Source of the DNA: Alligator mississippiensis
Taxonomy: Eukaryota; Chordata; Crocodylia; Alligatoridae
Reading direction: 5' to 3'
Assembly (NCBI RefSeq): GCF_030867095.1
Contig: NC_081829.1
Coordinates: 88,290,261-88,354,260 of the forward strand
DNA: 64,000 bases
Position 1 is the stretch's first letter, and the number at the start of each line of letters is the position of its first letter. The notes under the pieces were generated by a model. That model saw only the letters and a list, made by a program, of their open reading frames with translations. It was not told the DNA's origin and did no database searches. A program made the position numbers and the translations under genes. Positions 1-12,640 of this stretch are shown here, piece by piece.

Positions 1-671
1 CTTGAACCCCAAAGAACATGTAAGATGTGATGTCAGATCTGACATGTAATGGAGTCTGTGTGTGTGTATATGTATACATAGAATATAGTGTATTCTAGTT
101 TGATGTTATGAATTCTGTATATACTTCTGTTTTATAACTTATTTTTTTAACTAAGTTCTTGCTTCATACTCCCTGTACTAAGGAGACAGGATAGCAGAGC
201 CTGTACATCTAGGTTGTATAAGTAGCCTTATCTTCATTATATCTGGGTAGGTCTACCTGGGAAAAGCAACAGATATGCTAAAGAAAGTGCCCAAAACTAG
301 AATGCTACTTCTGTACAGGTAGATTGGTAACTAAGCAATGGCTTATCTGGTCCCTGAGGAGGAGGATTTGAATTGTTGCCTGACAAAGGAGAATGGAAGG
401 TCTCTTATAGCCATGGGTGTGTGTGTGCATGCTCACAGAAGGAAAGTGGATGCAATATGCCACATTTCTGGGGAGAAGCCATGTTTGAAGGTGGGAAGAT
501 ATTAGGCACTTCAGAAGAGTGACCAAATTCCAGTGAATTATAACATTTATTGACTCAGATGGCATGGGATAATTAGATGGTTCAGTTCATTTCTGCCAGG
601 GGATAATGATCTGTGCTACAGAGCATTTTATATAGAGGCTAAAAAAGGAGAGTACTGGACTTTACCTAGGC

Positions 672-979
672 CAGTAATTCTCAACCAGAGTGCTGTGCTG
701 GTGTGCCCTGAGATCCTTTCAGGAGTGCCACAAGAAGCCATGGAATGATAGCACTGTTAGGTGTAAAAACATGACTCATAAGATTAAACTCAACAATTTC
801 AAATATGAATCCATAGTGTTAAAACATTCTGACCTGTTGTGGTATTTCTGAGTTATTTGCAAGAGAAAAATTGTTGCATTATTTTTTGCAATGACTGAAA
901 ATTGAGATCTGGTATTTTCTGAGGGGTGTCTTGAGCCTAATGATGGGTGCCTTGAGTCGAAACAGATTGAGAACCACTG
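672..979 (+). mobile_element. hAT-type MITE (Charlie-like) with 8-bp TSD
   Basis: The ends are CAGTAATTCTCAACC at the left and, on the other strand, CAGTGGTTCTCAATC at the right, the typical hAT terminal inverted repeat. It is flanked by ACCTAGGC (664-671) and ACCTAGGT (980-987), an 8-bp duplication with one mismatch. At 308 bp with no transposase frame it is a non-autonomous element. Confidence 0.85.
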
Positions 980-987
980 ACCTAGGT

Positions 988-2567
988 CCTGGGTAGCTTA
1001 AGAGTACACAGCTGCAGGATGGTGGGACCCCAAAGCAGCAGACTGTTGCATGTCTAGGGGTGCATCCTGTATTTAGCATTTAAGCTAGAATAGTTGAATA
1101 TGGAAGTACTTGCCTTTATATTTTCATTTTATTTGGTCTCAAATTCACAACTGGCAAAAATGGGTGTTTATTTCTTGGCTATGCTAGTGCAAGCCCTGTG
1201 GTCTGGTGTTACAGAGTAGAAACAGCTCTCTGTCTCCAGATGTTGGTGTAGGAGGAATACATGTCTAGAAAGTTTAATTTGCCTCTCCTCCCCATCCAGA
1301 ATCCTTCCAGAGATCCTTTTAGAGGCAGCATAGCAACACACAAAGTCAGATGTTTGGGTTATAGAACCGCTCACTATCGCAAGGCTCTTGGGGAAATTTA
1401 TTTAGTGGTGCAAAATGTTCTGGGTGAAATCTTAAACAAGTAGGTCTCCTTTAAATAAAGAGGGACCTCAGGCTAACTGAACAGGAGTCATTGGTCAAGT
1501 CTATTTGACCCCATTAGAGCTGAGTTAAGACAACCACATGACCAGGCCCAGGGGTTGCTGAATGGCTATTTGTCTTGTTGTGTGATGTGGTAGGGTTTGC
1601 TGCATAAGTATTTAGATGCAAAGGAGTGATGTTTGAGACAAACACATGTCATGTAGAGCAATTCAAATGGACTTTGTTTAAGAGAAAGGTAAAGGAAGTC
1701 CCTTCCCTCCTGCCATTCGTTTTTATAGTATTTTAAAATGACAGATTTTTCTGGTCTTGTGCCTGCATTTCTTAAGATTTTTGTATCTTCAGCTGCAATT
1801 ATTCACCTTCAGATATACAGCTCAAGGTCATGCATGCTATGCCATGGGGCACACTGATCCTAAATTCTGCAGCCAGGCTACCTGCTGAGTATGGCGTAGC
1901 AGGAATAAATTCAGCTATTCACTGGAAATTATGTAGTTGTGACGCAACCGTCCAATAGTAGGGAGATGTGCTAATGGCAACAGAAGCTGGGGTATATGTG
2001 TGTGGAAGGGTGGGAATTGCAACATTTGGCCAACAGCTCTGGAGCAAGCATCTACAAGAGTTAAGACTGAACTATCACAAATCAAACCCACCTTCCCATG
2101 TAAAACACACCTCTGTCATGGCTTTCCCCTGGCAAATAAATATAGCTAAAACAATTTTATGAAAAGAGATAGAGCTGCAGAGAAGAGAATGAAGGGGAAT
2201 TCATTTTATTATAATGGACCTAGATACCATAAATTAGGTCAGGGCTCCATGATGCCAAGTACTACCCAAATCCACAATAAACTCCAGGTTCCTTCTCCAA
2301 AAAGTTGTCTATAGCTTTATCTTGCTGACACTGATGCAACTACACAAGAAATCCTGTTGGTGTTAATACAGTTCTGATTTCAAGGGGTCCATTTGTAAGC
2401 ATAAAAGTATTCACACCTGTGTGTTTTTCAGGTATGAAGATTAATATACAAGGTGATGGATCCTGTTCTGCACCTCCTTAGAAGCACAGTGTGGGCATGA
2501 GATAAAAATGGCTTAAAGACTCTGGATTCTAGGCTATGGCAAGGGCTGAAATGGCCATGATCATAAG
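988..2567. other. Intergenic, nothing recognised
   Basis: AT-rich unique sequence. Short open frames have no family features, and no repeat ends were found. Confidence 0.5.
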
Positions 2568-2572
2568 TTAGG

Positions 2573-2980
2573 TGTAGCGGGTTGCCACCTTAGGGCCTCT
2601 TCAACCAGGTTTTTTTTCCCCTAGTGTCTCAGCAAGCCTTACTAATGTATAATCTTTAAATCAGCTGGAATTTACTCTCTGGGGCATCTCTCAGCATGCC
2701 CCAGTAATATACAGTCTCTTAACACATAAAACAAGTACACCCTCCTGCCCCGGTATTGTCCTGGACATTGGAAGGGGTTCACTATGGCTCCAGCTTTCCC
2801 ACAGTAGGCTTGCCATCCTTGTAGCCCAGCAGTCTCCCATCGCTGGTGCTTCTTGTCCACATCTCCCTCTGATGCAGTTTTTGACTCCCAGTGAGTCACT
2901 CCCTTGTTAGCCCTCACACAGCTGCAGGTGCTCAGCTGGGTGGGCTGCCTCCTCTTAAGGGGACAGGCCACCCTGTTACA
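2573..2980 (-). mobile_element. Solo LTR-like element with 5-bp TSD
   Basis: The 408-bp unit is bounded by TG and CA on both strands: TGTAGCGGG at the left and CTGTTACA at the right, so the minus strand reads TGTAACAGGGTGG to CGCTACA. It is flanked by perfect TTAGG direct repeats at 2568-2572 and 2981-2985. This is the architecture of a solo long terminal repeat. No internal region is present. Orientation is judged from the TGTAAC start and is uncertain. The intact duplication suggests moderate age. Family undetermined (gypsy-like or ERV). Confidence 0.6.
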
Positions 2981-2985
2981 TTAGG

Positions 2986-5158
2986 GTAATCCAATGACTG
3001 ATCTAACTATGGCAACGTGCTGAGAGCTCTCTCAAGACTGAACTACAGCACAAAATCCCTGTAATGCTCATAATGATGGAGGCAATGGTTCTGTCCCCAG
3101 GGCTATCCATGTGCCCAGGCTTGCAGGTGGGGAAACAACTCTGCATCACTGCTGTCAGCTAAACACTGTTTCTCCTGCAAGTGAATTCTCCCCAGGTTCC
3201 TTGCAACTGCATTTACAGCACAGTGATTCAACAAGAAGCAGCACACAGGGGCTGGGATCAATCCGAAAATCTTAAGGAAAATTAACAAACAAGGTGACAG
3301 AGGGGACTATTACCAATAGGTTGCTTAGGACACATGCCTGGAATTAATCATACTGATAGATAGGCTTTGGATTTGAATCATCATCTTTCTAGGGCCTGGG
3401 GCCAGATATTCTAGGAGTGGTTGTTTAAGTACTCTTTTATTCCACATAGTCAAATGTACTTCGGGAGAGAGTAGAGCATACATCAGTGTTTGTAGCTGAA
3501 ATAATTCTAATTTTATTTAACCAATACCAAGAAAGCCCTGAACACTGTTCAAGACCCTACAGCATGAAGACCTAGCCATCACCTTATTATTCCCTCCTGG
3601 CCCCATAGGACCTTGCATTCACTGACTGTTCTCAGAATTTGCCCCTGCTTCTCATTATCAAGTCTATGTTTATAGCTTTGTTGGCAGTCCATGTTAAGAG
3701 CTAATTGACCTTTATTAGATCATCTTCTTCACACATCATGTCCCCTTGTTGGCTAAATAATCATCTCATCTCATTTTTTAAGTAGGTAATAGGAGAGGGC
3801 ATTTAGTTGTACATCTTCCTTTGCATATGATCAGGTCTCATTAAAATAAAAAGGCCTTTTAATGATGCTCTGTGTCTGTGTGGCTCGGTTTTTCTCAGTG
3901 GCTATTTAGAAAGAAAAAAATTCTGCAGTAAAAGGAACTGGCATTCAAAGCTGTCTAACCTGTGAACATCTACAGTTATTGACTGCTAGATAAGCTTGTC
4001 CAGAAAACTTCCCTTTGGTTTATAGCTAGGTATTTGGTTTGATCTTAACTGATCATAAATCCCACTTTTCTTGCCTCCTGTTATACTTCAGATGTTGTCT
4101 GATTCTTGAATTACTGTTTCTCTGCAACTCTTTGCTGACAGAGATTAATTTTTCTTTGCTCTCAGTTTATGAGCAGTTTTGTGATACAGCCCCTCTCTCT
4201 GATATCAGTTGCTTGTTTTACCCTTAATTGATCACTTTACTAGCAGATCTGGTAACAGATCTATTCATTTTTATACATGCTTAGTTTCCCTTTTCATTTA
4301 ACACAGATTTTTTTCCCCTTATATATTAATTTAATAGATGGTTTCTTTCAGTGATTCTTCAAACACCCCTCCCCTTATGTCAGATTTTCAGAATTCTTAT
4401 TCAGTTAAGATGTAATATTTGTGTGGTGATTTTTGAGCTCTGCCCTGCAAGTCTTATTCATATGAATAAGTCCCATTGGTTTAAATAGGTTTCAAGGTGA
4501 ACTCTGAAGTCACTTTTGAGAGTTTAAGGACAAAGACTGGTTTTTATTTTTTATTTATTTTTGCTTTGGGCCTTAAAGACCTAATGCTTTTTCCTTTGCA
4601 GCCAGTGACCAAAGGCTTACTAACTTGGGAACTTGAATCCCCAGGAACCCTCCATCCTCCACAGGGGTCCATAAGGATGGATCACTTTGTTGTCCCCAGT
4701 AGAGTTCTGTGCAGGCCCTGGGATCTGCCTATTTGTGTCAGCACAGGATAAGCAAATGCATCCTGTCTACATGGACTTTGTACTTACTTTCTTTCTTCTT
4801 TCCTGCTTTCCTTTTCCAGACTCATGGCTCTCTAATTTGCTACCCATTACTTACCTTCTTTCTTAGAATTAAACTAGTCCATGTACTTTCTAGTTGTTAT
4901 AAAATCTCCAATGAAAATCCAAAATGAAATAGTTGCTGATTCGCAGTTAAACCACAGGAACCTCGGAGCTTTGCCCATTTACACAAGTAGACCTATTTCT
5001 TTCTCAACAAAATATCCTGTTATTAATTGCCCAACATAGTTATGTCCAGATCCTTGAAAAACATAAGCATGAGAGTTGTCCCCATAATTCTAGTGGGTCT
5101 TCTCATATATGTCAAGATATTGAAACTTTTACGGGATTGTTTTTTTTTCCCTTTCATT
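2986..5158. other. Intergenic, mostly unique
   Basis: No gene seen. A 50-base piece near 4440-4490 resembles the palindromic repeat at 5159-5315. Confidence 0.5.
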
Positions 5159-5315
5159 TTGGCCCTGACTCAGGAAAGCGTGGGAGCACATGTTTTAATT
5201 TTAAATGTGTTCTGGTCCCATGCTGTTGCAGAGGTGGGAATCAGATTTTAACAAAGGATGATCTAAGCACGTGCTTAAAATTAAGCCTCCTTCTGGGCTT
5301 TCCCAAATCCTGATT
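5159..5315. mobile_element. Palindromic MITE-like repeat
   Basis: The left arm (CTGACTCAGGAAAGC and, further in, TTTTAATTTTAAATGTG) is the imperfect reverse complement of the right arm (CACGTGCTTAAAATTAAG to CTTTCCCAAATCCTGA). Sauropsid genomes carry a common palindromic repeat that starts GGCCTGATTCAGGAAAGC. A related short piece lies near 4440-4490. No clear target duplication. Confidence 0.45.
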
Positions 5316-7042
5316 TTTGTACCCTATTTGTTGCTTTTACCTTCCCTTCTCATTCCTTCTACAGAATTGTTATGGCTTTCTAGCTGTGTTTAATTTTGTG
5401 CATGTGAAACAGGCCTGCCAATAACAACCTATCAGTTAGACAAGTTGTAGACAACTCCAGCTGAGAGAGAGAGAGAAAATACAACAACTCACAGTAGGAC
5501 AGGTATTTAAAGTTACTTTAAAGTTACTTTAAAATTTATATTATAATTAATGATAGACTACTTTTAGCATCTTCGTAGCTTGGAAACTGCTTAATGCCAT
5601 TTGACAGCAGTGAGTCATAGTAACTGCAGCGAGAAAGGGGACAACAGATAAAGAAACTACTCCTGGTTCAGTGACATTTTGTTTTGTGTGGGTACCTAGT
5701 ATAATGGGGTGACATTTATTTTCCTCAGTGTATTCAGTCCATCCTGCTAGGTTCATCTTGAGGTTCAAACAACAAACTAAACAGTGAAAAATAACCCTCA
5801 AAAAGTAGTTGAGTGAACAAGAAGATGTGTAGCAGATGCTAATCAATCATATTATAGCCCAGTCTTCCATTTTAATGGCATTTATTGTACATAAGGAAAT
5901 GCTAAAAAGTGTTCAGAAGTAGGTCTCTAAAAGCAGCCTCTTAGGCTCAGATCTTTAAAATACTAGTGAGTTTTGATGCTTTTAATTTGTGTGCCTGGCT
6001 TGAGTCATCTTAAAGGGGCTTGGTTTTCAGAAACAGTTAAATTCTCACCTATGGAAAATCAAGATTCAAAGGTGGGTCAAACCAGGAACTCAAAATCGCT
6101 TCACTGCTTTTTGACAAATCCTGAACCTAACTTTTTATTTAGGCATTTAGCAAGTGTTCAAAGTACTAAGCACAGCAGCTCTGACGTAAGCGAGGGGAAT
6201 TAATCGATGTTCAAATACTTTTCTATAAACTGATCAGTCAGGGATTTTTGAACTTTTAGATCACCCTTTGTTAAAATCTGATTTCCCAACTCTGCAACAG
6301 CTTTCCACTTAGTAATCTGCTTTAGAACTTATTACTGTACTCTCATTAATAACATTGCAATACTTGTAACTTGTTGAATTCTCTCTTAATGAACCCTGAA
6401 TGAATCAGTTAGGGATGAAAAAACTCATTAACCAGGCCAATATGCCACATGATGACATTTGGATTAAATTTATAACCATAGATTAATGCATATTGTTATA
6501 AATAAGTTTGAACAGAGTAACCAAACTACAAATATTATACTAAAACAGAACCCACCAACATAAAAAACATTATTAATATAAGTATAGTAGTAAATCAAGA
6601 CATGAATCTATAATATTGTTGTACACAGATCCACAATAGACATTAAAATTAAGTCTAATGTTAAAACTAATCACTCATATCTGTAATAAAGGATATTTAA
6701 CTTGAATCTCCTCAGCCTTGTAAGCGAAAATTGAGAGACAGTTTATTACATTTGGATCTGTTTGCTGTAAAAGTCAGATTAATTTCTCTCCGTTTGAGAA
6801 ATTCATATCAATTTCTGCAAATGTGGTAATACATAGGTTCTCCTTATGTCATTATATAAAGAAAACCGTGGATACATACATAATGGATAGTATCTTCCCC
6901 AACTCCTAGACAGACTGGGCAACATCTTTTAGCCCTTGGAATGGAAGATCTATGTCCAGCCAGAACAGCAGTGGGCATCTGTTCGGACCTGAGTCTAGTC
7001 AAACAGGATCGCCATTTATTATTGAGATCCAACTATAGATAC
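5316..7042. other. Intergenic, AT-rich
   Basis: No gene or repeat family recognised apart from small duplications such as TAAAGTTACTTT twice near 5510. Confidence 0.5.
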
Positions 7043-7299
7043 TAGGGCTGTGCAAAACAGCACTGTTTCAACTTCTGTTTCACTGTTTTGATGGGACAAC
7101 ATTTCATTTAGAGTTTCATTTCATTTCAAAAGCACTGTTCTGGTTTGTTTCGTCGAAACTGTTTTGCTGTTTTGACATTTTGCTCGTAGGCTATAATGGG
7201 GAATCACAAAACTGCCTATAACATTGTCATTTTTTGGTAGATTTGGATTAAAACAGCACAAATGGTAGCCCCTTCTACTAGGAATATTAAAGAAGTCAC

Positions 7300-7634
7300 A
7301 GGCTGGTGTACAATGCAGGCAAGAAAGCCAGTCAGTGAAAATGGAAATAGAGACATCAGGGAGTAAGGGACAGGCTGCATGGGGGGGGGAAAGGGGATGT
7401 AGCAATACAGGTAAAATTGCAGAGGTACCTGGGGAGCCAGGATGCCCGGCAGGTTGTAATGTGTCAGATATCCACTGTCTATATTGAGTCCATGAGTTTC
7501 TGTACCTAGGAGGTTGATGAAGTGCAATTCATAGGCTTGTCTCTGAAAAGTGGTTTGTAAATTCAGAAAAGCACTGAACCTCACTAACCTCATCACCAGA
7601 AGCCAGCTTCCTACAGCCCAAAACACACTGAAAG
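7300..7634 (-). mobile_element. PLE 3' fragment, minus arm of an inverted pair
   Basis: Read on the minus strand, the frame includes PVG, then YELHFINLLGTETHGLNID and GYLTHY, the C-terminal part of the GIY-YIG endonuclease that ends Penelope-like retroelements. The tail region left of 7400 resembles the PLE 3'UTR at 13.3 kb. It meets a plus-strand copy at a near-palindrome (GATCCAGGC/GCCTGGATC, 7635-7655). Confidence 0.75.
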
Positions 7635-7655
7635 GATCCAGGCCATGCCTGGATC

Positions 7656-7925
7656 GTGCCTGACAAGACATGCAATACCTGCCAACAATATCTCCAGTAT
7701 AGAGATATCTTCACAATACAATACATATATCCATTGGGGCACCAGGTGCCCTGATGGAGAATATGAGGAGACGCCAAGCAACAACTGAGCACCAGAATGA
7801 GCACGCACCAAAAATCTATCAAAGACAACAATGGACACCACCTGTCTCCAGTCTCGTGGGCCTGATCCTCAAAGGGAATTTACAAAACAATTTTCACAGA
7901 TGAGCCTATGAACTTACATGGCGCT
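7656..7925 (+). mobile_element. PLE 3' fragment, plus arm of an inverted pair
   Basis: The plus strand encodes, with stops, a GIY-YIG nuclease core: a CPDGEY-like stretch near 7750, then KQQLSTRMSTHQKSIKDNN, then a piece matching SSKGIYKT and DEPMN. The same protein segment is found in better form at 12641-13000. It is cut off at about 7925, before the nuclease end. Confidence 0.75.
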
Positions 7926-8398
7926 GCAGATGTGTTTGCAGTGCCACATACCGTATGGCCACACTTGGCTGGACACAACCATTGTTGCCTATGTGAAGGA
8001 TAGTTCTCTCACAACTTTTATTTTTGTCTTGGTGCTCTTGTGATGTGGGCAAAGATGTATTGTCCCTTTACAACAGGGGCAGTAACAGGCACACATGTAC
8101 ATTTGTATAGAAAGATGTTGCATTGAGGTCCTTTTTAAAAAAAATAAAAATAAAGCTGGATTAAATAGTGGGGAGCCATGCCTGCTGCCATCCCCACCCT
8201 TGCTAGCTACTGTGTTAACAATCAATCATGATTCACTCAGGGACCAGCTCAATACACAGTAGCTAGCAAGGATAATGAGTTAATGAGCAAGGATTAACAC
8301 CTGCAAAACCACAGACTAAGGAGAGGAAAGAATCAATACAGAGCTGGGAACTGCTTCTGCCCCAAGACAGAGACAGTCAGTTGCACAAGGACCCATGT

Positions 8399-8985
8399 CA
8401 TGAGTTTTGCCTGCCAGCAGCTAGGGGTGCAGGGCCCCAGAACCCCTCTGAACCTATCTCTTTAACGGCTGGCAGGCTCCGTGGCTGCAGCAGGGCCTAG
8501 TAGCCAGGCCTGCAGTTGTTCCCCCCTACCCTGTGCCCGAAGACGGACACAGTTGTACAAGTACCCATGACATGAGTTTTGCCTGTCAGCAGCTTGAGGT
8601 GCAGGGCCCCAGAACCTCTGCACCAATCTCCTCCACAGCTGGCAGGCTTTGTGGCCTCAGCAGGGGCTAGCAGGCCTGCAGCTTCACCCCACTGTGCCTT
8701 AATACACAGTGTCACCCATGTCACGAGTTTTGCTTGTCCACAGCTTGAGGTACAGTTTTCCCCAAACCTCTGCACCTATCTCCTTGAAACTTGGCAGGCT
8801 TTGTGGCCTCAGCACAGGCTACCACCCCTGCAGTTTTCACCCCCCTGTGGCTTCACACACACATTACATGAGTTTTGCTTTCAGGACTTTGAGGTATAGT
8901 TTTGCAGAAATCCCTACATCTAGCACCTTGAAACTTGGCACACATCATGCTCTCAGCAGATGCTACCAATGCTGCAAGACTTATC
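8399..8985 (+). repeat. Four-unit degenerate tandem array, period about 155 bp
   Basis: Units start with CATGAGTTTTGC (CACGAGTTTTGC in the third) at 8399, 8571, 8722 and 8877. Each continues with a GCTTGAGGT.CAG motif, then ATCTCCTTGAAACTTGGCAGG and CTCAGCA. Period is 150-172 bp. The units diverge in order along the array, the first two being most alike and GC-richest. Confidence 0.8.
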
Positions 8986-9215
8986 TGAATAAGCCAAAAG
9001 ACAACAAAGTTTTAGATATTTCATTGATTCCCCATTATACCCTATGGCTGAATCTCCCAAGTCACTGAATCTTTTCCGAATGTATTCAGAACCTCTGAAT
9101 CGATTCAGAAAGCCTAAAGCTTCCAGTGATTTGATTTGGATTAATAGATTCAGCCTCCAAATCATCCAAATCATCTCCGAATCTGAATTGTGATCTGAAG
9201 GTTTGCTCAGCCCTA

Positions 9216-11595
9216 CCTGTGTGTTGTTTGGCTTGCCATAGCAGTTAGGCATAGTAATCACAGACCATGACTTCATTGCAATGTGGCAATTATAGAGAGG
9301 GGGACTGGTAAAAACATAGAACATCTCTTTTCCAGCTAATATGTTTTGAAACAGGCTAATGATATGGTCAGAGCTCAGTGCATTTTTCTTCTTCATATTC
9401 TATACAGCACCCTTGTGGAGTCCTTGCTATGTCCAAATTTAACCTGCCTTAAAAGCTTTTTGCTCAGTAAGACAATGGAAAAGAGCTGGCAAGTGTGCTA
9501 AGTGATGCTTCTGTCTTTCTGAGAAGAATCCAATCATGAGTGCATTTCCTTCAGAAATGGGCTTGGAGTGGTTTGTTATCTGGAGTCACTGGTTTGAAAG
9601 TGCTTGTTTTCATTTTGCTTGACTATATTGGAGCTCTTTCAATCTAAGCAGAAGGAAGCAGAGAAAAAACATGTAGAGAGATTCTTGCCTAGCTAATAGG
9701 ATTCACGTACCCAGAACTTTATTCGTCTTGTAGAAGGAAAGGACAGTGTTGAGGCTCCCACAGGGCTGGGAATCTTCAGACCTGGACTTGATCTCCAGCT
9801 CTGCTGCAGGTTTTTTTTTTGTCATTCTGGGAGAAGATCATCTAGCCTCCCTGTATCTTGGTTCCCCAAGCAGTAATAGATGAGAGTGATGATCGCGTGT
9901 CAGAAAGGAAAATTCAGTCTGTTTGCAAAATACCTTGACGTTCTTGAATTTTGAGGTCTTTGGGGAAGGGAATATCTTTTGTAATATGTTTCTATGGTGC
10001 TTATATAGCTGAAAGGGAACCCTGATCAAAGACCTAGGCCACTTGTTGCTACTCCAACACAAATAACCAATACTAAGGATGATCGTAGGGAGTCCTATTT
10101 AAAAATCCAAAAGATTATTAGTATGAAAAGGTTTTGATTAGATCTTCTCCTGGTATAAATTTGCCTAGCTCCACTGAAGACCATAGAACTGTGTCTTTTT
10201 AACCTATCTGGAAATCTGACCATTATTATTAATTGATACAAGGAATAAAAAATAAGCCACTGTTTAGAAAAGGAAATGCTTTTCTGTCTGCCTCTGAATA
10301 ATGAGCTTGGAATACAGTTCTTTTCTTCTGATGATAAAGGGTCAAAACTGTAAATATACAAACAGATGAAAGGAACATAGCTGGTAACAATATCCAGCCA
10401 AGCTGTGCTAATGTAGCATATACTATCCACAAGTACTGCACTCAGTTAATATATTCCAACTACAAGATTTTCCCAGAGGAAGAAAAATATAATATTCCAA
10501 TTTCAGGTCTGTACATGACTTATTTATAACTGAATTACAACTGGATGTGAAATCAATATTTATAAATCAGTGGAACTTACCAATTTTTTTGTGAAGCAAG
10601 TTTTTTTCTCCAGCTTCTTAAGCACATGAGAACAGTCACAGTTGCTGCTGCTACTTAGCTATGAACCCACTTTATCTGTCAAAGAATCTGGGCCAAAACA
10701 GTCAATTTTGTTCCCGATTTATACTAGAATATCTTGGAACAGATCTGGCCCTTTACAAATTCCCTCATTTGTTCTCTTTACCTTCAGCTACATATTTTCC
10801 TTTGTTAAACCCAACTAATTAGTTAAATGAATTGTGGGATTTTAATAAGTGCATAGCATTTATTTATTCTTGCTGTTTGGCATATTAGCACAGAATACCT
10901 TGAGAATACATGAAATAGATACTGCATAAAGAATGAAGTGAAGAAAAATGGTTCTGAGAGAGTCTGATGTACCTATCTAGCAGAATACTACAATAGCAGA
11001 TTATTTTCTGAATCATAATTTGATTTCAGTAGGTGCAAGATAAGGATGAAGCCCCATATTGCTAGGACTCAATCCAAAGTCCTTTTTGTCTTTCTGACAC
11101 ATTCTTTGCTTTAGCGACTTAACAAAATATACAGAAAGCAAACCTGCAATACCTGATACTGATTGAAAATGAAGGTAGGCAAAGATAAGGAGGAGATTCT
11201 TGTGCTGTGTTGGCAGATTATACTGTAAGTTTCATGGCAGCCATCTGTACTATTGATGATTTGGATGATAGAAAGAAATGGAAGGGATTGAATGAAGCAA
11301 GGGAAAATTTGGACTGAGCAGGAGTGGAATTTTGACAACTGATATTTGTTAAATGGTGGAATCACCCCTGTAGGGGAGCACTGGAAGATGGGCATTATGT
11401 TCAAACTGGGTTTGAAAAGTTGTGCTAAATGCAAGTTTCTTTATATTTTTTCTTAATGTTTTTATTCTTCCTGTCTTCCAGATAACACAGTGTTATTTTC
11501 AGACATCCTCTTGGAGAAAAAGGTAAGCAAATTGGAAAAGAAATGTGTTTGAAGAAGGAAAGCTAAAGAAAAGGCCAGAGGTGAATTCAGGGTTC
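9216..11595. other. Intergenic, nothing recognised
   Basis: Unique AT-rich sequence with only chance open frames. Confidence 0.5.
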
Positions 11596-11632
11596 CACTG
11601 AAGTCAATAGCAAAATGCCATTGACCTCAGTG
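11596..11632. repeat. Short palindromic repeat relic
   Basis: CACTGAAGTCAATAGC and GCCATTGACCTCAGTG are imperfect reverse complements (14 of 16) separated by a few bases. This core is common in old sauropsid palindromic MITEs. Nothing else recognisable around it. Confidence 0.4.
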
Positions 11633-11639
11633 AGTGTTA

Positions 11640-11960
11640 CATCCCATCATAGATGCCAATTGTTTTCAACTGGGAGTCCTGCAAGTTCCTTTTTGAGGAT
11701 GCCATGAGGTGCAAGGAGATCATCACTTCCCTGCCTGGTTCCTATGCAAGGAGGTAAGTGCAGGATCATCCTGGGTAAACTCATTCTTGTCCCTGCCAGC
11801 CCCTGTGTGAAGAGTTAAGTGCTCACTCTTCCTGTCCCCCGATGTGCGAGGAGCTAAGCACAGGCTTCTCTAGGCTCCAGGGCAAGAAGGTAAACTCATG
11901 GTTTTCCCTGGCCTGCTGCTCTGTGGGGAGCTAGTTAATAGCTAGACATACCAGAATGAC
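11640..11960 (+). repeat. Degenerate tandem repeat, about 60 bp
   Basis: Several spaced copies of a CCTATGCAAGGAGGTAAGTG / TGTGTGAAGAGTTAAGTG / GTGCGAGGAGCTAAGCACAG motif recur every 60-65 bp with a CTCATTCTTGTCCC-type spacer. It looks like a worn tandem array or part of an unclassified repeat. Confidence 0.4.
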
Positions 11961-12086
11961 ATGTAACCATAATGAATAGAGGTAATAAAGAAAAAGAGCC
12001 TGCATCAAAGAGGATTCAAGTCATTCTGAACTGAAAGCTTAATATTTGCATTCTGTTTTATCTGCTCCATGTGCCTCGTCATCTAG

Positions 12087-12640
12087 GCAGGCAAGGTTCT
12101 TTGGGTAGATGTGATATCTTTTATTACACCAACTCAAATAGTTGAGAAAAAGTTATTTGCAAGCTTTTGGGTACAAACACCTTCTTCAGGCACTGGGAGA
12201 CTCTGCTGCTGTTATGAGTGCTCCAAGGTAGAAGGGAAGGTAAAGTGTAACAAGAAGTCTGTGAAAATGTAAATAAGTGGAAGTTTGGAAGACAATGAGT
12301 AGAGATAGGAGGGGAGGGGGTAGGGAGGAAGGAATGCAAGTGGCCAGCTTCAGGCAGGTGACCTGGTGAATTATATGGCAGGCAGGATATAAAGTATCAT
12401 AAATCCAATGTCTATATTAAGTCCATGATTTTTTGTCTCCAGTAGATTTATGAAGTGAAGTTTGTAGGCTCATCTATGAAAGGTGTTTTGTAAGATCCCT
12501 TTGAGGATTAGAACTGAGAGATTGGAGAGGGAGTGATTATTTTGTGGGAAGTGGGCACCCACAGGTAATTGGATATTTTTGTCCTTGATGGATTTTCAGT
12601 GTGCATTCATTCTGGTGTGCAGTTGTTGTTTGAACCTCCA
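12087..12640 (-). mobile_element. PLE 3' copy, minus arm of a head-to-head dimer
   Basis: Read on the minus strand: a GIY-YIG nuclease C-terminus with LHTRMNAHRKSIKDKN, then LPVGAHFPQNNHSLSNL and LHFINLLETKNHGLNIDIGF. It is followed by the PLE 3'UTR (CCTGAAGAAGG-type motif, then GTAATAAAAGATATCAC). At least one in-frame stop lies in the nuclease region. Its 3' end lies against the left GTCATCTAG repeat (12078-12086). Confidence 0.85.

Larger units (their letters stand above)
7043..9215. mobile_element. Composite hAT-type element with nested PLE and tandem array
   Basis: The left end TAGGGCTGTGCAAA and the right end (other strand) TAGGGCTGAGCAAA form an inverted repeat. The match resumes further in: the left has CTATAATGGGGAATCA and the right, on the other strand, TATAATGGGGAATCA. 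Between the ends lie an inverted pair of PLE fragments (about 7300-7925) and a four-unit tandem array (8399-8985). No transposase frame is seen and no target duplication is recognisable, so the two ends could also belong to two related copies. Confidence 0.6.
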
